This document shows, piece after piece, positions 7,620-15,864 of a stretch of DNA of 22,858 nt. The first letter of the stretch is position 1. Each line of letters starts with the position of its first letter. Under the pieces are notes generated by a model. It worked only from the letters and a program-made list of their open reading frames with translations, had not been told where the DNA came from and made no database searches. Made by a program: the position numbers and the translations under genes. The stretch is from the NCBI GenBank assembly GCA_005789375.1, contig SXXZ01000078.1, positions 1 to 22,858 of the forward strand, given 5' to 3'. The stretch is from Verrucomicrobiales bacterium. GTDB taxonomy: Bacteria > Verrucomicrobiota > Verrucomicrobiae > Limisphaerales > UBA9464.

Positions 7620-8477
7620 TCAACGCTTCAGGTTGATTAGCTCCTGAAGAATTTCATCCGAGGTGGTGATGATCTTCGCGTTGGCCTGATAGCCGCGCTG
7701 GGTGACCATCAAATCTGTGAACTGGGTGGCCAGATCGACATTAGCCTGCTCCAAGGATTGCCAGCGGACTTGCCCCCGCCCGGCCTGTCCTGCGGTGCCG
7801 AGGCCCACGGGACCCGCGGCTGCTAGGTTGCCAAAACGGTTGTTCCCCACCTTGCTGAGGCCATTTATGTCCCGGAATGTTTGGACTTGGATCTGAGCAA
7901 TCTTGAGGGGATCTGGGGGGGTGGCAGGGGGTGGCACCAAAGTGCTTCGCAATGTTAGATTTACATCACCGTTCGACTCAATGCGCCACGAGACCGCTTC
8001 GGTGTCGGCCGGAAGCGCAGGAGCGGTCGGGTTGAGGGTGATTTTGATGTCGCTAGAAACCCCGGGTGACCCAGGAATCTCTCCCTGAACACGCATCCCT
8101 TCAGACGTGGTCAGAAACCCATTGGCATCGGCACGAAAATCGCCAGCCCGAGTCGCATAGGTCGCATTGTTGGAGGTGTCCCGAACGAGGAAGAACCCGC
8201 TCCCGTCGATGGCCATGTCGTAGGGTTGCCCGGTCGAATCGATGTTACCCTGGCCGAAACTGCTGGAGACACTCGCTAGGGAGACACCACTACCGATCTG
8301 GGAGGCACTGGAATTGGTGGAGAACTCCGAGAGTCTCTGACTGAACACATCGACGCCTTGGGCGCGACCGGCACGAAAACCGACGGTGTTTACGTTGGCG
8401 ATGTTGTTGCCGATGACATCCAGCTTGTCCTGCTGGAAACGAAGGCCACTAATGCCGCTATTGAGGGATCTGAGCAT
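7620..8477 (-). CDS. flgE: Flagellar hook protein FlgE, compact (FlgE/FlgG family)
   Basis: This axial protein of the hook/rod family polymerises outside the outer membrane. The N-terminus has the FlgG-type rod domain with SLNSGISGLRFQQDKLDVIG and NNIANVNTVGFR. The middle (about 75-240) carries the FlgE/F/G-like fold (PYDMAIDGSGFFLV). The C-terminus ends with LEQANVDLATQFTDLMV and QRGYQANAKIITTSDEIL, the coiled-coil D0 segment. At 285 residues it is much shorter than Salmonella FlgE (about 400) and near FlgG in size, so an outer D2-type domain seems to be missing. I call it FlgE because it directly follows flgD and fliK, the hook-cap and hook-length genes. A rod protein such as FlgG or FlgF is the alternative. 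It has no visible Shine-Dalgarno sequence. Confidence 0.85.
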   Translation of the reverse strand: MLRSLNSGISGLRFQQDKLDVIGNNIANVNTVGFRAGRAQGVDVFSQRLSEFSTNSSASQIGSGVSLASVSSSFGQGNIDSTGQPYDMAIDGSGFFLVRDTSNNATYATRAGDFRADANGFLTTSEGMRVQGEIPGSPGVSSDIKITLNPTAPALPADTEAVSWRIESNGDVNLTLRSTLVPPPATPPDPLKIAQIQVQTFRDINGLSKVGNNRFGNLAAAGPVGLGTAGQAGRGQVRWQSLEQANVDLATQFTDLMVTQRGYQANAKIITTSDEILQELINLKR

Positions 8478-8501
8478 AGGTTTATCTGAGGTTTAGAACG
8501 T

Positions 8502-9101
8502 TTATTGAGCGATCGAGCCAAGGATTTGACCCAGTTTTTTTGGAAGGAGTTTGAGTTCGGCACCGCTGAGCGGCAGGGATGGGAACGTGTCGGCCTTGGG
8601 GGGCGCATCCGATCCTGCAGGCTTCAAATCGGGCCTTTCCGGAGCCCGAACAATGTTCACTCGGGACAGGTCGTACGGCACATCGCCAACGACGAGCTGC
8701 GGATTTCCCCCATTGAATCGCACCTCAGTCACCAATCCCTCGACGGTCCTCTGGGTGGCAGGGTCTTGGAGGGACACCCATTGCCCTAGGAATTGATTGG
8801 CTTGGGAGCCCTTGAACTGAGTGCGCAGACCGGCGATGTCCGCCTGCATTAATCGGGTTTGGTCCAGCGTGTTGAACTGAGCCATCTGAGCGATAAAATC
8901 AGTGTCCTTTTGGGGATTAAGCGGGTCCTGGTAGGAGAACTGGGCAGCGATCAGCTTGAAAAAATCATCCTGGCCCAAAGTGCGGTTGGGCTTACGACCG
9001 GTGATCTGCGCTCCAGAAGGATCGGTCAACGCAGTGGACCCGGTGACACCAGGTGACTCGTAGGAGTTGGCGAGGGTTCGGTTGGAAGTATCGAGATTCA
9101 T
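8502..9101 (-). CDS. flgD: Flagellar hook cap / scaffolding protein FlgD
   Basis: FlgD caps the growing hook and guides FlgE assembly. The 199-residue protein has the family's conserved N-terminal block at about 40-80: TLGQDDFFKLIAAQFSYQDP followed by LNPQKDTDFIAQMAQFNTLDQ. It then has a small beta-domain (VSLQDPATQRTVEGLVTEVRF, ending PYDLSRVNIV). The immunoglobulin-like insertion of longer FlgD proteins is absent, and the tail is a Pro/Lys/Leu-rich stretch. The start at 9101 is chosen because it lies four bases after the fliK stop and just ahead of the conserved block. The frame stays open upstream to 9497, but that part overlaps the conserved C-terminal domain of FliK in another frame and has no FlgD similarity. 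Confidence 0.93.
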   Translation of the reverse strand: MNLDTSNRTLANSYESPGVTGSTALTDPSGAQITGRKPNRTLGQDDFFKLIAAQFSYQDPLNPQKDTDFIAQMAQFNTLDQTRLMQADIAGLRTQFKGSQANQFLGQWVSLQDPATQRTVEGLVTEVRFNGGNPQLVVGDVPYDLSRVNIVRAPERPDLKPAGSDAPPKADTFPSLPLSGAELKLLPKKLGQILGSIAQ

Positions 9102-9105
9102 AAAT

Positions 9106-11748
9106 TCAGGCCCAGGATTCCAAAAGAGGACGGTGAGCGGGCTTGATGGCAGCAGGCTTGAGGGCGGCGGGTTGGGCCGAACGAGCCTGATGGGATCGAG
9201 CCTTCTGCCCCGCCTCGCCACCCATCTCAGGGGCTGAGTCTTGAGCTGGCTGCTGGTTGCGCCCTCGCCCTCCGGAATGAGCCGATCGCTCATCGGCGGG
9301 ATCCGAGGATGCCTTGGAGGAGTCCGGAGAGCCCTCTCGCTCCAGAGGGAGCAAATGAACCCCCTGGGTACGGAGCTGTTGCTGCAATTCGGGCCAACCC
9401 TCGGCGATGGCTTGTGCATCTCCCCGCTCGAGTGTGGCTCGAATTTCGACCCGCCCATCGCGACGCCGAAGCTCGACCCGCAACTCAGAACCCGCATCGG
9501 GCCGAAGGACCGCCGTCATCGATGCATTGCGCAACCGCTGCAGCAAAACCACCTCACCGGAGAGCTGATCCGAGAGCCGGGTGATAGACCGTGCTTGGGG
9601 AAGGGCAACCGCCTCTGCGGTCTCAGGAAATGGATTCAGCTCGCTGATCGCAGGAGCGAGGGACGGCATCCTCATCGAGGGATCGACGTCCCTAGCAAGA
9701 GACAAGGACCCGAGGGGTTCCGAATCCAAAGACCCGGCTCCGCGCCGCTGGGGCGCAGTCTCAGGGACTGAGGTTTGGAATCGATCGGAAGCCATCGCAG
9801 TTTCGGTTCTTGCATGAGTCATGCCAGACCGATTACGCGTCGATCCTACCTCCGCATCGCCCCTCTTCTCCGATGGGGTTGCACGGTCCTGAAACACCTG
9901 TTTTTCTGAGGTTTCTGGGTTTTTATCTGAGTTAGATTCAGAACCCACCCCATTGTCTAACGCCGCGTTGTTGGATGGTTCTCCCGAGCCCCCGTAGGCA
10001 ATGTCTGCCGACCTTGAGGGAGGCAAGTTCGTCGGTTGCGGGAAACTTTTTGTCCCCTCCGGCATTTTCAAAACTCCCACAGCCTCCGGAACAACTTCCT
10101 CCGTGCCCCCATCGCGGGGGGCTGAAAGGGCAATTTCGAGAGACTGCCCACCGCTGCCCGAAGCGGGTTCGGCGATCACGACCGGTGCGACCTGTTCCCC
10201 AAATGATGTCCCCTTCGAAAGCAGGGTTTCCAGAGCGGGACCCACCGCTTCGGTTCCGAGCTTCGCCGGAGCTGCGGGAATTGACCGGAAGACGGGTTCT
10301 AGGACTCGACCAGAATCCGACCACGAATCCACTGAAGACTGTCTCAGCCTCGTGAAGCCGGACGGCAACCATTCCCGTGCGGCGACCTCCGGTCCTGAAA
10401 CCGGAGAGAGCGCCACTGATGGGTTTTGAACCGAGACTGAGACTGGTTGGATGTTCAGTTGTGGAAACCCACTAGCGAGTCGCTCTGTATCAGGACCATT
10501 AAGCTGCGACGGGAAGCCCGTCTTGGCGGCTGGTTCAGACACCGTAGCCACAGTCTCTGGCATGGACCCAGGACTGGAGAGCGACCACCAACGTCCCGCA
10601 GCCGCCGAACCCCATCGGGCCGACCCCTCTTCGAGGGGCTCACCTGGACCAGAGATGACTGCGACACGCGGCACCGAAGGCGACTCTCCGGAGAGCACCG
10701 TCGATGCAGTAACCACGGACGGCGATTGCCCGGTCGAGACGTCGATGCAAACGGCACGTGGGACCGGCGATCCCGATGTTTTCCACTCGCTCCGCGAGCC
10801 GCGCGATGCTGGGCCCATGGGTCCGATCGGATCGGGCTGCGGTGTCTCTAAATCAACGCGTTTCCAGTTGGGCTCTTGCCCCTGAAACGGCAAGTCTCCT
10901 GCAACCGTTTCCGGAGGAGGAGTCGTGTCCGCGGCGATGGGCGTTGTCGACTCTTGAGGCGTTTGATTTCCGGCGCCGACCGAGCCGCCGGGGGGCCGCT
11001 GGAGAGCAGGTTGAGCTGCTGTTTGGCCGGCCAACGAGGAGCCCTGCGGGAATGGAGTTGGAGAAACCCCAAAAACGGTGCGAAGAGACAGCCTCCGACC
11101 GGAGGGAGAGGGCGGGCCTGAGGGTTGCGAACCCTCTAAAAAACCCGTTACAAGCGAGGACTCCGACACCGGAGTCATCACAGGGGGAACCCAAGGGGGT
11201 AACACCTCTGGAACTCGGGCCCAAGTGGGCATACCTCCATTCTCGGAGATCCCCAGACTCGACCCACCGGAGGTCACTTCATCGTTGAGACCCTCCTTAG
11301 GTTCTCGATTTGCCCAGAGAGACGCTTCGGAATCGTCCGCAACCTTCGGGGTTGCACAGTCACCCCGTCGCAGACCCCAGTGAGGCCTATGGGACGAGGC
11401 GGGTGTCGGACGCAAGTCCGAACCCACGAGTGATTGCACAACCCTAAATCCCTGTTCTGGTGGCACCGTTTTCTCGATGACCGTCGCAGAATGAGCCACC
11501 CCATTAGCCCCTCCCCCGAAAGACTCCGCTGTCTGAACCGGAAGCGCTACCAACGCCGCTTCGCCAACGGGTGAGGGCGGATGGACAAGCCCATCGCCGT
11601 GCATTGACGTCAGCGCTCCTGTGACCATCGACGCAAACAAAGACTCTCCATCCAGATTTTCTGGAACTCCGAGAGCTCCGGCTCCTGACACCGCAGCAAC
11701 GGTTGGAAACAACAGCATCTCCACCCCCAGCGGACTGAGAGTGCTCAT
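9106..11748 (-). CDS. fliK: Flagellar hook-length control protein FliK, very long
   Basis: FliK is exported during hook assembly, measures hook length and switches the export gate from hook to filament substrates. The conserved C-terminal switching domain lies at about residues 720-806, with AVLRPDAGSELRVELRRRDG, RVEIRATLERGDAQAI and LRTQGVHLLPLE. Before it are about 700 residues of low-complexity Pro/Ser/Gly/Glu-rich sequence, as expected for the unfolded ruler part. After it is a 74-residue tail rich in Ala, Lys, Pro and Gln, ending RPLLESWA. The full 880 residues are roughly double Salmonella FliK (about 405). The start overlaps the stop of the MotE-like gene by four bases (ATGA, 11745-11748), so translation is probably coupled. 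The C-terminal domain and position before flgD make the assignment firm; the N-terminal 700 residues show no domain I recognise. Confidence 0.88.
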   Translation of the reverse strand: MSTLSPLGVEMLLFPTVAAVSGAGALGVPENLDGESLFASMVTGALTSMHGDGLVHPPSPVGEAALVALPVQTAESFGGGANGVAHSATVIEKTVPPEQGFRVVQSLVGSDLRPTPASSHRPHWGLRRGDCATPKVADDSEASLWANREPKEGLNDEVTSGGSSLGISENGGMPTWARVPEVLPPWVPPVMTPVSESSLVTGFLEGSQPSGPPSPSGRRLSLRTVFGVSPTPFPQGSSLAGQTAAQPALQRPPGGSVGAGNQTPQESTTPIAADTTPPPETVAGDLPFQGQEPNWKRVDLETPQPDPIGPMGPASRGSRSEWKTSGSPVPRAVCIDVSTGQSPSVVTASTVLSGESPSVPRVAVISGPGEPLEEGSARWGSAAAGRWWSLSSPGSMPETVATVSEPAAKTGFPSQLNGPDTERLASGFPQLNIQPVSVSVQNPSVALSPVSGPEVAAREWLPSGFTRLRQSSVDSWSDSGRVLEPVFRSIPAAPAKLGTEAVGPALETLLSKGTSFGEQVAPVVIAEPASGSGGQSLEIALSAPRDGGTEEVVPEAVGVLKMPEGTKSFPQPTNLPPSRSADIAYGGSGEPSNNAALDNGVGSESNSDKNPETSEKQVFQDRATPSEKRGDAEVGSTRNRSGMTHARTETAMASDRFQTSVPETAPQRRGAGSLDSEPLGSLSLARDVDPSMRMPSLAPAISELNPFPETAEAVALPQARSITRLSDQLSGEVVLLQRLRNASMTAVLRPDAGSELRVELRRRDGRVEIRATLERGDAQAIAEGWPELQQQLRTQGVHLLPLEREGSPDSSKASSDPADERSAHSGGRGRNQQPAQDSAPEMGGEAGQKARSHQARSAQPAALKPAAIKPAHRPLLESWA

Positions 11749-12395
11749 GACTTCTTGCCGGTGGGCACCAGTCGCAATTTATCCGACAAGACCGCTGCCA
11801 GTTTTGCCCCTTGGACACCGGTTTTGGTCAAAGCATCAAGAATGGGGGCGTTTTGATCGTCCTTCATCTGGCTCATGACCTTCACGACGAGCTTTTCGTC
11901 CAACTCCGCAAAAATCTTCGCGACACTAGAAGGCTCCATACCCGCGTAAGTCTTGGCCAATCGTTTCACATTGATGGCCTCGTCGTCCTGAATCCGGATC
12001 ACTTGACGATCAATGTCGTCGCGCAAACGGGCCACCGACTGGGTCACGGACGCTAGTTCAGCACGTTCGGCCACCAACCGTTGACCCAACTCGTCCAAAT
12101 CCTTCTGACGAATCTGGAATGAATTGCTCGTCTGCTTGAGGTATTCGATGAGGAACTCGACGTCCGTGTTGTAGTATTTCCAGGAAGGGGTGGTCCCATT
12201 GAGTTCATCTGCAGACTTAGCGGCCAAGGGTGCCCCTTGAATACCTTCTGATTCCTCGACCGCGGCAACCTTGGCAACCTTAGCTGGCGGCGGCGCTGGC
12301 GGCTTGTATCCCTTGAGAATCAAGCCGGCGGTGACAGCCAGATACAGCAGTGCGCCAACCAGAGATCCGACGAGGGGAATAGCGATGGATTTCAC
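11745..12395 (-). CDS. MotE-like flagellar chaperone (MgtE N-domain-like)
   Basis: This 216-residue membrane-anchored protein has an N-terminal transmembrane helix (about 5-28), a Pro/Ala-rich periplasmic spacer (about 31-70) and a coiled coil (about 95-140). Its C-terminal domain (about 143-205), with KTYAGMEPSSVAKIFAELDE and VVKVMSQMKDD, resembles the MgtE N-terminal/FliG-like domain. This is the architecture of MotE, a periplasmic chaperone described in Sinorhizobium that targets the stator protein MotC. Genes of this type often lie beside fliJ. Here it overlaps fliJ by four bases at its start and fliK by four at its end, so it is an integral part of the operon. The function in this organism is inferred; no stator gene is visible nearby. 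Confidence 0.78.
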   Translation of the reverse strand: MKSIAIPLVGSLVGALLYLAVTAGLILKGYKPPAPPPAKVAKVAAVEESEGIQGAPLAAKSADELNGTTPSWKYYNTDVEFLIEYLKQTSNSFQIRQKDLDELGQRLVAERAELASVTQSVARLRDDIDRQVIRIQDDEAINVKRLAKTYAGMEPSSVAKIFAELDEKLVVKVMSQMKDDQNAPILDALTKTGVQGAKLAAVLSDKLRLVPTGKKS

Positions 12396-12862
12396 AATTT
12401 TCGAGAGCTTCCAAGGGCAGCGAAATCGACCGGTCGACGTCGCAAGGCCATTTCATCAAGATTCTTCTGATCTTCCTTCAACTGCTCACGTTGGTGGTCG
12501 ACCAACTCCTTAGCACAGAATTTTTCAACCACTTCACGATCACGACGGCTTAGCAGAACCGCCTGGAGTGACGCTGCGCTCGCAGAGGTGGCCTCAACCA
12601 CCTGCTGACGGCTCTCGTGGCACCGTTGTTCTAGCAACAGTCGGTATCCATCTTGTTGTGCGAGCCGAGAAGCCGGACACCCGCGCATCAAATCGGTCTG
12701 CACTTCCTGCTGATGACGGAATAAGGCTCCTAGGCACTCCTGAAACTGCGCTTCGGCTGCCTGACGGTTCCGAAGCGCTCGGGCGTGAACTTGGAGTGCT
12801 TCCTCTTCGCGACGTTGTCGAAGCTCTCTGAGAGCTGTGACTCGGGATCGAAATCGTTTCAT
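12392..12862 (-). CDS. fliJ: Flagellar export chaperone/stalk protein FliJ
   Basis: FliJ is the small coiled-coil stalk of the flagellar export ATPase. It inserts into the FliI hexamer and connects it to FlhA. The 156-residue protein is almost wholly charged alpha-helix, rich in Arg, Glu, Gln and Ala, with heptad-like spacing. The beginning MKRFRSRVTALRELRQRREE is typical of FliJ N-termini. It has no membrane segment or signal peptide. FliJ is poorly conserved, so the assignment depends on length, coiled-coil character and position directly after fliI. It begins 34 bases after the fliI stop without a clear ribosome binding site, and its end overlaps the MotE-like gene by four bases. Confidence 0.85.
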   Translation of the reverse strand: MKRFRSRVTALRELRQRREEEALQVHARALRNRQAAEAQFQECLGALFRHQQEVQTDLMRGCPASRLAQQDGYRLLLEQRCHESRQQVVEATSASAASLQAVLLSRRDREVVEKFCAKELVDHQREQLKEDQKNLDEMALRRRPVDFAALGSSRKL

Positions 12863-12896
12863 CGTGACCGGAATGAGTGTTTTGAAATCAAGGTGT

Positions 12897-14243
12897 TCAC
12901 GAGGATCTCCCTCCGTTCACGGCCGATTGAAGACCCGACCAGGCCTGGGCGGGAGTCACGCCCTGATCGACTCCCTGCCGAAGGAAACTCTCCAGGGGTT
13001 CCTTCAGGCGAATAGCGGCATCAATGGCTGGATTGGAGCCGGCCGCATAAGCCCCCAGGCTGATCAGGTCCGCGTTGCGCTTGTAGTTGGAAAGATGCTC
13101 GCGGGCCTGCCCGGCCAGACGGAGCTGCTCCTCAGAGCATAAATCCCGAGTAAGACGGCTGATGCTTTGGAGCACGTCAATGGCCGGATAGTGGTTCTGT
13201 TGCGCCAGAATGCGGTCGAGCACGATATGCCCGTCGAGAATGCCTCGAACCGTGTCTGCTACCGGCTCGTTCATGTCGTCTCCCTCGACCAAGACAGTGA
13301 AGAATGCAGTGATGGCCCCGCTCTGTCCTGAACCAGCCCGTTCAAGCAACTGGGGCAGGAGAGCAAAGACGCTGGGTGTATAACCCCGGGTGGCGGGGGG
13401 CTCACCCACCGCCAGTCCGATCTCCCGCTGGGCCATGGCAAAACGGGTCACCGAATCCATCATCAGAAGGACCGATTTTCCCTGATCCCGAAAATACTCA
13501 GCGATGGCCATGGCCGAGTAAGCCCCCTTTATGCGCATCAATGCGGGCTCATTGGAGGTTGCCACCACGATCACCGATTTGGCACGCCCCTCTTCCGAGA
13601 GATCCTTCTCTAAGACTTCTCGCACCTCACGACCCCGCTCACCGATCAAAGCGATGACGTTGACGTCGGCCTCCGCCTGGGCAGCCATCATGCCCAGGAG
13701 CGTGGATTTACCGACGCCCGATCCAGCAAAGATTCCTAGACGCTGCCCACGGCCGACGGGAATCAGCGTGTCGAGCGCCTTGATCCCGGTACCAAACACT
13801 TCGCTGATCCGGCGGCGCTGCAAGGGGTGGGGTGGGGGTGCCATGCACGGGGCTCGGAACACCGGCCTCACCGGTGGGAGAGCATCGATGGGCTCTCCCA
13901 GTCCATTGAGAACGCGACCCAGCAAATCTGCCCCCACAGGAACCTCCAAGGGGTGCCCCAGTGCGACGACCTCGGACCCGGGATGGATGCCATGGGTCTC
14001 AGCCAAGGGCATTAGAAGCACCCGACCCTGACGAAATCCGACCACTTCGGCCAACGCGTCGCCCTTCTTGTGGCCACCCTCGATCCGACAAAGTTCTCCC
14101 ACGGCACAAAGAGGCCCCTCGCTCTCAATCACCAAGCCGATGAGTTGAACGACCCGGCCGCGATTTTCGACCACACGAGTACTCCGCACCCGCTCTAGGA
14201 TGCCTCCCAATCGTTGCCCCGGCGATGTGCCTGAAGAGTTCAT
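12897..14243 (-). CDS. fliI: Flagellar export ATPase FliI
   Basis: FliI is the F1-beta-like ATPase that energises flagellar protein export at the cytoplasmic face of the basal body. In this 448-residue protein the Walker A motif GSGVGKST is at 174-181 and the Walker B VLLMMD at 258-263. The segments LIGERGREVREV and GYTPSVFALLPQLLERAG are characteristic of FliI/SctN rather than ATP synthase beta. The length is usual for the family. The start overlaps the fliH stop by four bases (14240-14243), a sign of translational coupling between the ATPase and its regulator. Its neighbours are all flagellar, which excludes the injectisome homologue SctN. Confidence 0.97.
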   Translation of the reverse strand: MNSSGTSPGQRLGGILERVRSTRVVENRGRVVQLIGLVIESEGPLCAVGELCRIEGGHKKGDALAEVVGFRQGRVLLMPLAETHGIHPGSEVVALGHPLEVPVGADLLGRVLNGLGEPIDALPPVRPVFRAPCMAPPPHPLQRRRISEVFGTGIKALDTLIPVGRGQRLGIFAGSGVGKSTLLGMMAAQAEADVNVIALIGERGREVREVLEKDLSEEGRAKSVIVVATSNEPALMRIKGAYSAMAIAEYFRDQGKSVLLMMDSVTRFAMAQREIGLAVGEPPATRGYTPSVFALLPQLLERAGSGQSGAITAFFTVLVEGDDMNEPVADTVRGILDGHIVLDRILAQQNHYPAIDVLQSISRLTRDLCSEEQLRLAGQAREHLSNYKRNADLISLGAYAAGSNPAIDAAIRLKEPLESFLRQGVDQGVTPAQAWSGLQSAVNGGRSS

Positions 14244-14830
14244 GATTCCATCGATTGCCGCAGCAGTTCGAGCTTCACCTCTCGGCGGGCGTCCACTGTC
14301 CCGAAATCGGTGTACACCAAGCAGCCACCGCGCCCGACCTCCGAGGACACTTCGAAGCGGAGTCGCTCGCCTCCAAGCTCCTTGAGTAGTACCGGGCTGT
14401 TGACCCCCTCAAGGAGTGCAAGATCTTCGGCATGGAGCTGCACCCGAACCCGACCCGTCTGGCGGAGCGAAACCAGCGACTCCTCCAAGGCAGCCTCAAC
14501 CAAGCTGGGGGTGATCTCGATGCTGTTGACGACTTTGCGAGCCGTCTCCCAGGCGATGCCGATGAGCGCCTGCTCGCAGTCTCTCACCACCTGGGGAATC
14601 GTGTTCTCGAGCTGGACGAAGAGCCGATTCTGGAGATGCCGCAGATCGGCGCGCTGCTGAACCAGTTGCTCACTCAGAGCTCTTTCACCGTCAGCGACAC
14701 CCCGCGCATAGGCCTCTTGCTCACGCAGACACCATTTGCGCTCCAATTCCGAGAGCGAGACCTTAATGACTTGGACCTCGCGGAGGGCTTCGACAAAGGC
14801 AATAGGGATCGAATCGGGTTTGAGTTGCAT
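14240..14830 (-). CDS. fliH: Flagellar export ATPase regulator FliH
   Basis: FliH binds FliI, holds its activity in check and delivers it to the C ring through FliN. The 196-residue protein has a charged helical N-terminal half (SELERKWCLREQEAYARGVA and onwards) and a C-terminal half like the peripheral stalk E subunit of V-type ATPases. That half contains ALIGIAWETARKVVNSIEIT and a segment VSSEVGRGGCLVYTDFGTVD near the end. These are the usual FliH/SctL features. It starts two bases after the fliG stop and overlaps fliI by four bases. Identity is based on these motifs and on the canonical fliG-fliH-fliI order. Confidence 0.92.
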   Translation of the reverse strand: MQLKPDSIPIAFVEALREVQVIKVSLSELERKWCLREQEAYARGVADGERALSEQLVQQRADLRHLQNRLFVQLENTIPQVVRDCEQALIGIAWETARKVVNSIEITPSLVEAALEESLVSLRQTGRVRVQLHAEDLALLEGVNSPVLLKELGGERLRFEVSSEVGRGGCLVYTDFGTVDARREVKLELLRQSMES

Positions 14831-14832
14831 AA

Positions 14833-15858
14833 TCAGGAAGAGGTAAGCCCTTCGTTGTCGGCCTCGGATTTACGGACTAGTTCGATGATGCGCATCTGGG
14901 CTGCCTCGATATCGCGCAGCTTGAGCGGCCCCATGAAGCTCATCTCTTCCTGCACCGTTTCGGCAGCACGTCTGGACACCGCGCTGAGAAGGGCTCCCTT
15001 GAGCGTGTCGCTGGCCGTCTTGAGGGCGACTGCCAGATCGCGCAAATCCACCTCGCGCAGCACCCGCTGGAGAACCGGGGTTTCCAGAGAGGCCACATCC
15101 TCGAAGGTGAACATCTTCTGGCGGATTTGCTGACCGAGCTCCGGATTGCGTTCCTCGATGTTCATCAAGAGGCTCTTGGTCAAATTCTTGTCGAGCGAGT
15201 TCAGCAAATTGGCAGCGCTCTTTAGTCCCCCGGTTTTATTGAGGGCGCGCGAGTGCTGGTTACCGAGCTTGCGATTGAGCTGTTCGACCACCTTTTCGAC
15301 AATTTCGATAGGGGTCTCTTGCAGAGTAGCCAGCCGCTCAATGACCAGATCTCGCAGATCGCTCCGGAGCATGATCAACAGCTGGGAAGCCTTCTCGGGT
15401 GGTAGGTAGGAGAGGACCAGCGAGATCGTCTGCGGCTGTTCAAGCTTAAGCAGGTTAAAGATTTGCCGGGGGTCTAGTTCGACGATCTGCGTCATCGAGG
15501 AGACGGGCGTGCGGGTGGGCATCACCCGGCTGATCACCGTGGCCGCCTTGTAGAGGCCCAGGGCTTTTTCCAACATCGTTTGGGTGAAATCTAAACCGCC
15601 ACGCAGGGAGGTGCTGGCGTGGATAGCTACATCTGTGAACTCCTTCAGAACCACGTTCTGCATCTCTATGGAGAGCATTCCCACCTTGGCCATCTCGGCA
15701 CAGATGGCCTCCAACTCGTCGGGCTGAAGCACTCGCAGAAAGGAGATTGCGGTGTCTTCTCCCAGGACCACCAAGAGCAAGGCGATCTTCTGTGTCCGTG
15801 TCAGACGGGCAAAATCAGCGGGGCTCGAGGCCAGAATCTCGGGAGCTGGTGCAGCCAT
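14833..15858 (-). CDS. fliG: Flagellar motor switch protein FliG
   Basis: FliG forms the top of the C ring, bound to FliF, and its C-terminal domain contacts the stator to generate torque. The 341-residue protein shows all three domains: an N-terminal FliF-binding region (about 20-105, LTRTQKIALLLVVLGEDTAI), a middle armadillo domain, and a C-terminal torque domain (about 240-335). The last contains FTFEDVASLETPVLQRVL then REVDLRDLAVALKTAS, and keeps charged residues in the ridge region. The middle domain motif that is normally EHPQ reads EQPQ here (in LEQPQTISLVLSYLPPEKAS). It lies six bases after fliF and two before fliH. Confidence 0.96.
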   Translation of the reverse strand: MAAPAPEILASSPADFARLTRTQKIALLLVVLGEDTAISFLRVLQPDELEAICAEMAKVGMLSIEMQNVVLKEFTDVAIHASTSLRGGLDFTQTMLEKALGLYKAATVISRVMPTRTPVSSMTQIVELDPRQIFNLLKLEQPQTISLVLSYLPPEKASQLLIMLRSDLRDLVIERLATLQETPIEIVEKVVEQLNRKLGNQHSRALNKTGGLKSAANLLNSLDKNLTKSLLMNIEERNPELGQQIRQKMFTFEDVASLETPVLQRVLREVDLRDLAVALKTASDTLKGALLSAVSRRAAETVQEEMSFMGPLKLRDIEAAQMRIIELVRKSEADNEGLTSS

Positions 15859-15864
15859 AGCAGA

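Noticed and set aside
9102..9497. Upstream extension of the flgD frame
   Set aside because: It overlaps the conserved FliK switching domain in another frame, and the FlgD homology begins only after the ATG at 9101.
9938..11383. Multiple 75-180-codon frames on both strands across fliK
   Set aside because: They arise from the stop-poor, GC-rich low-complexity fliK sequence and have no family features.
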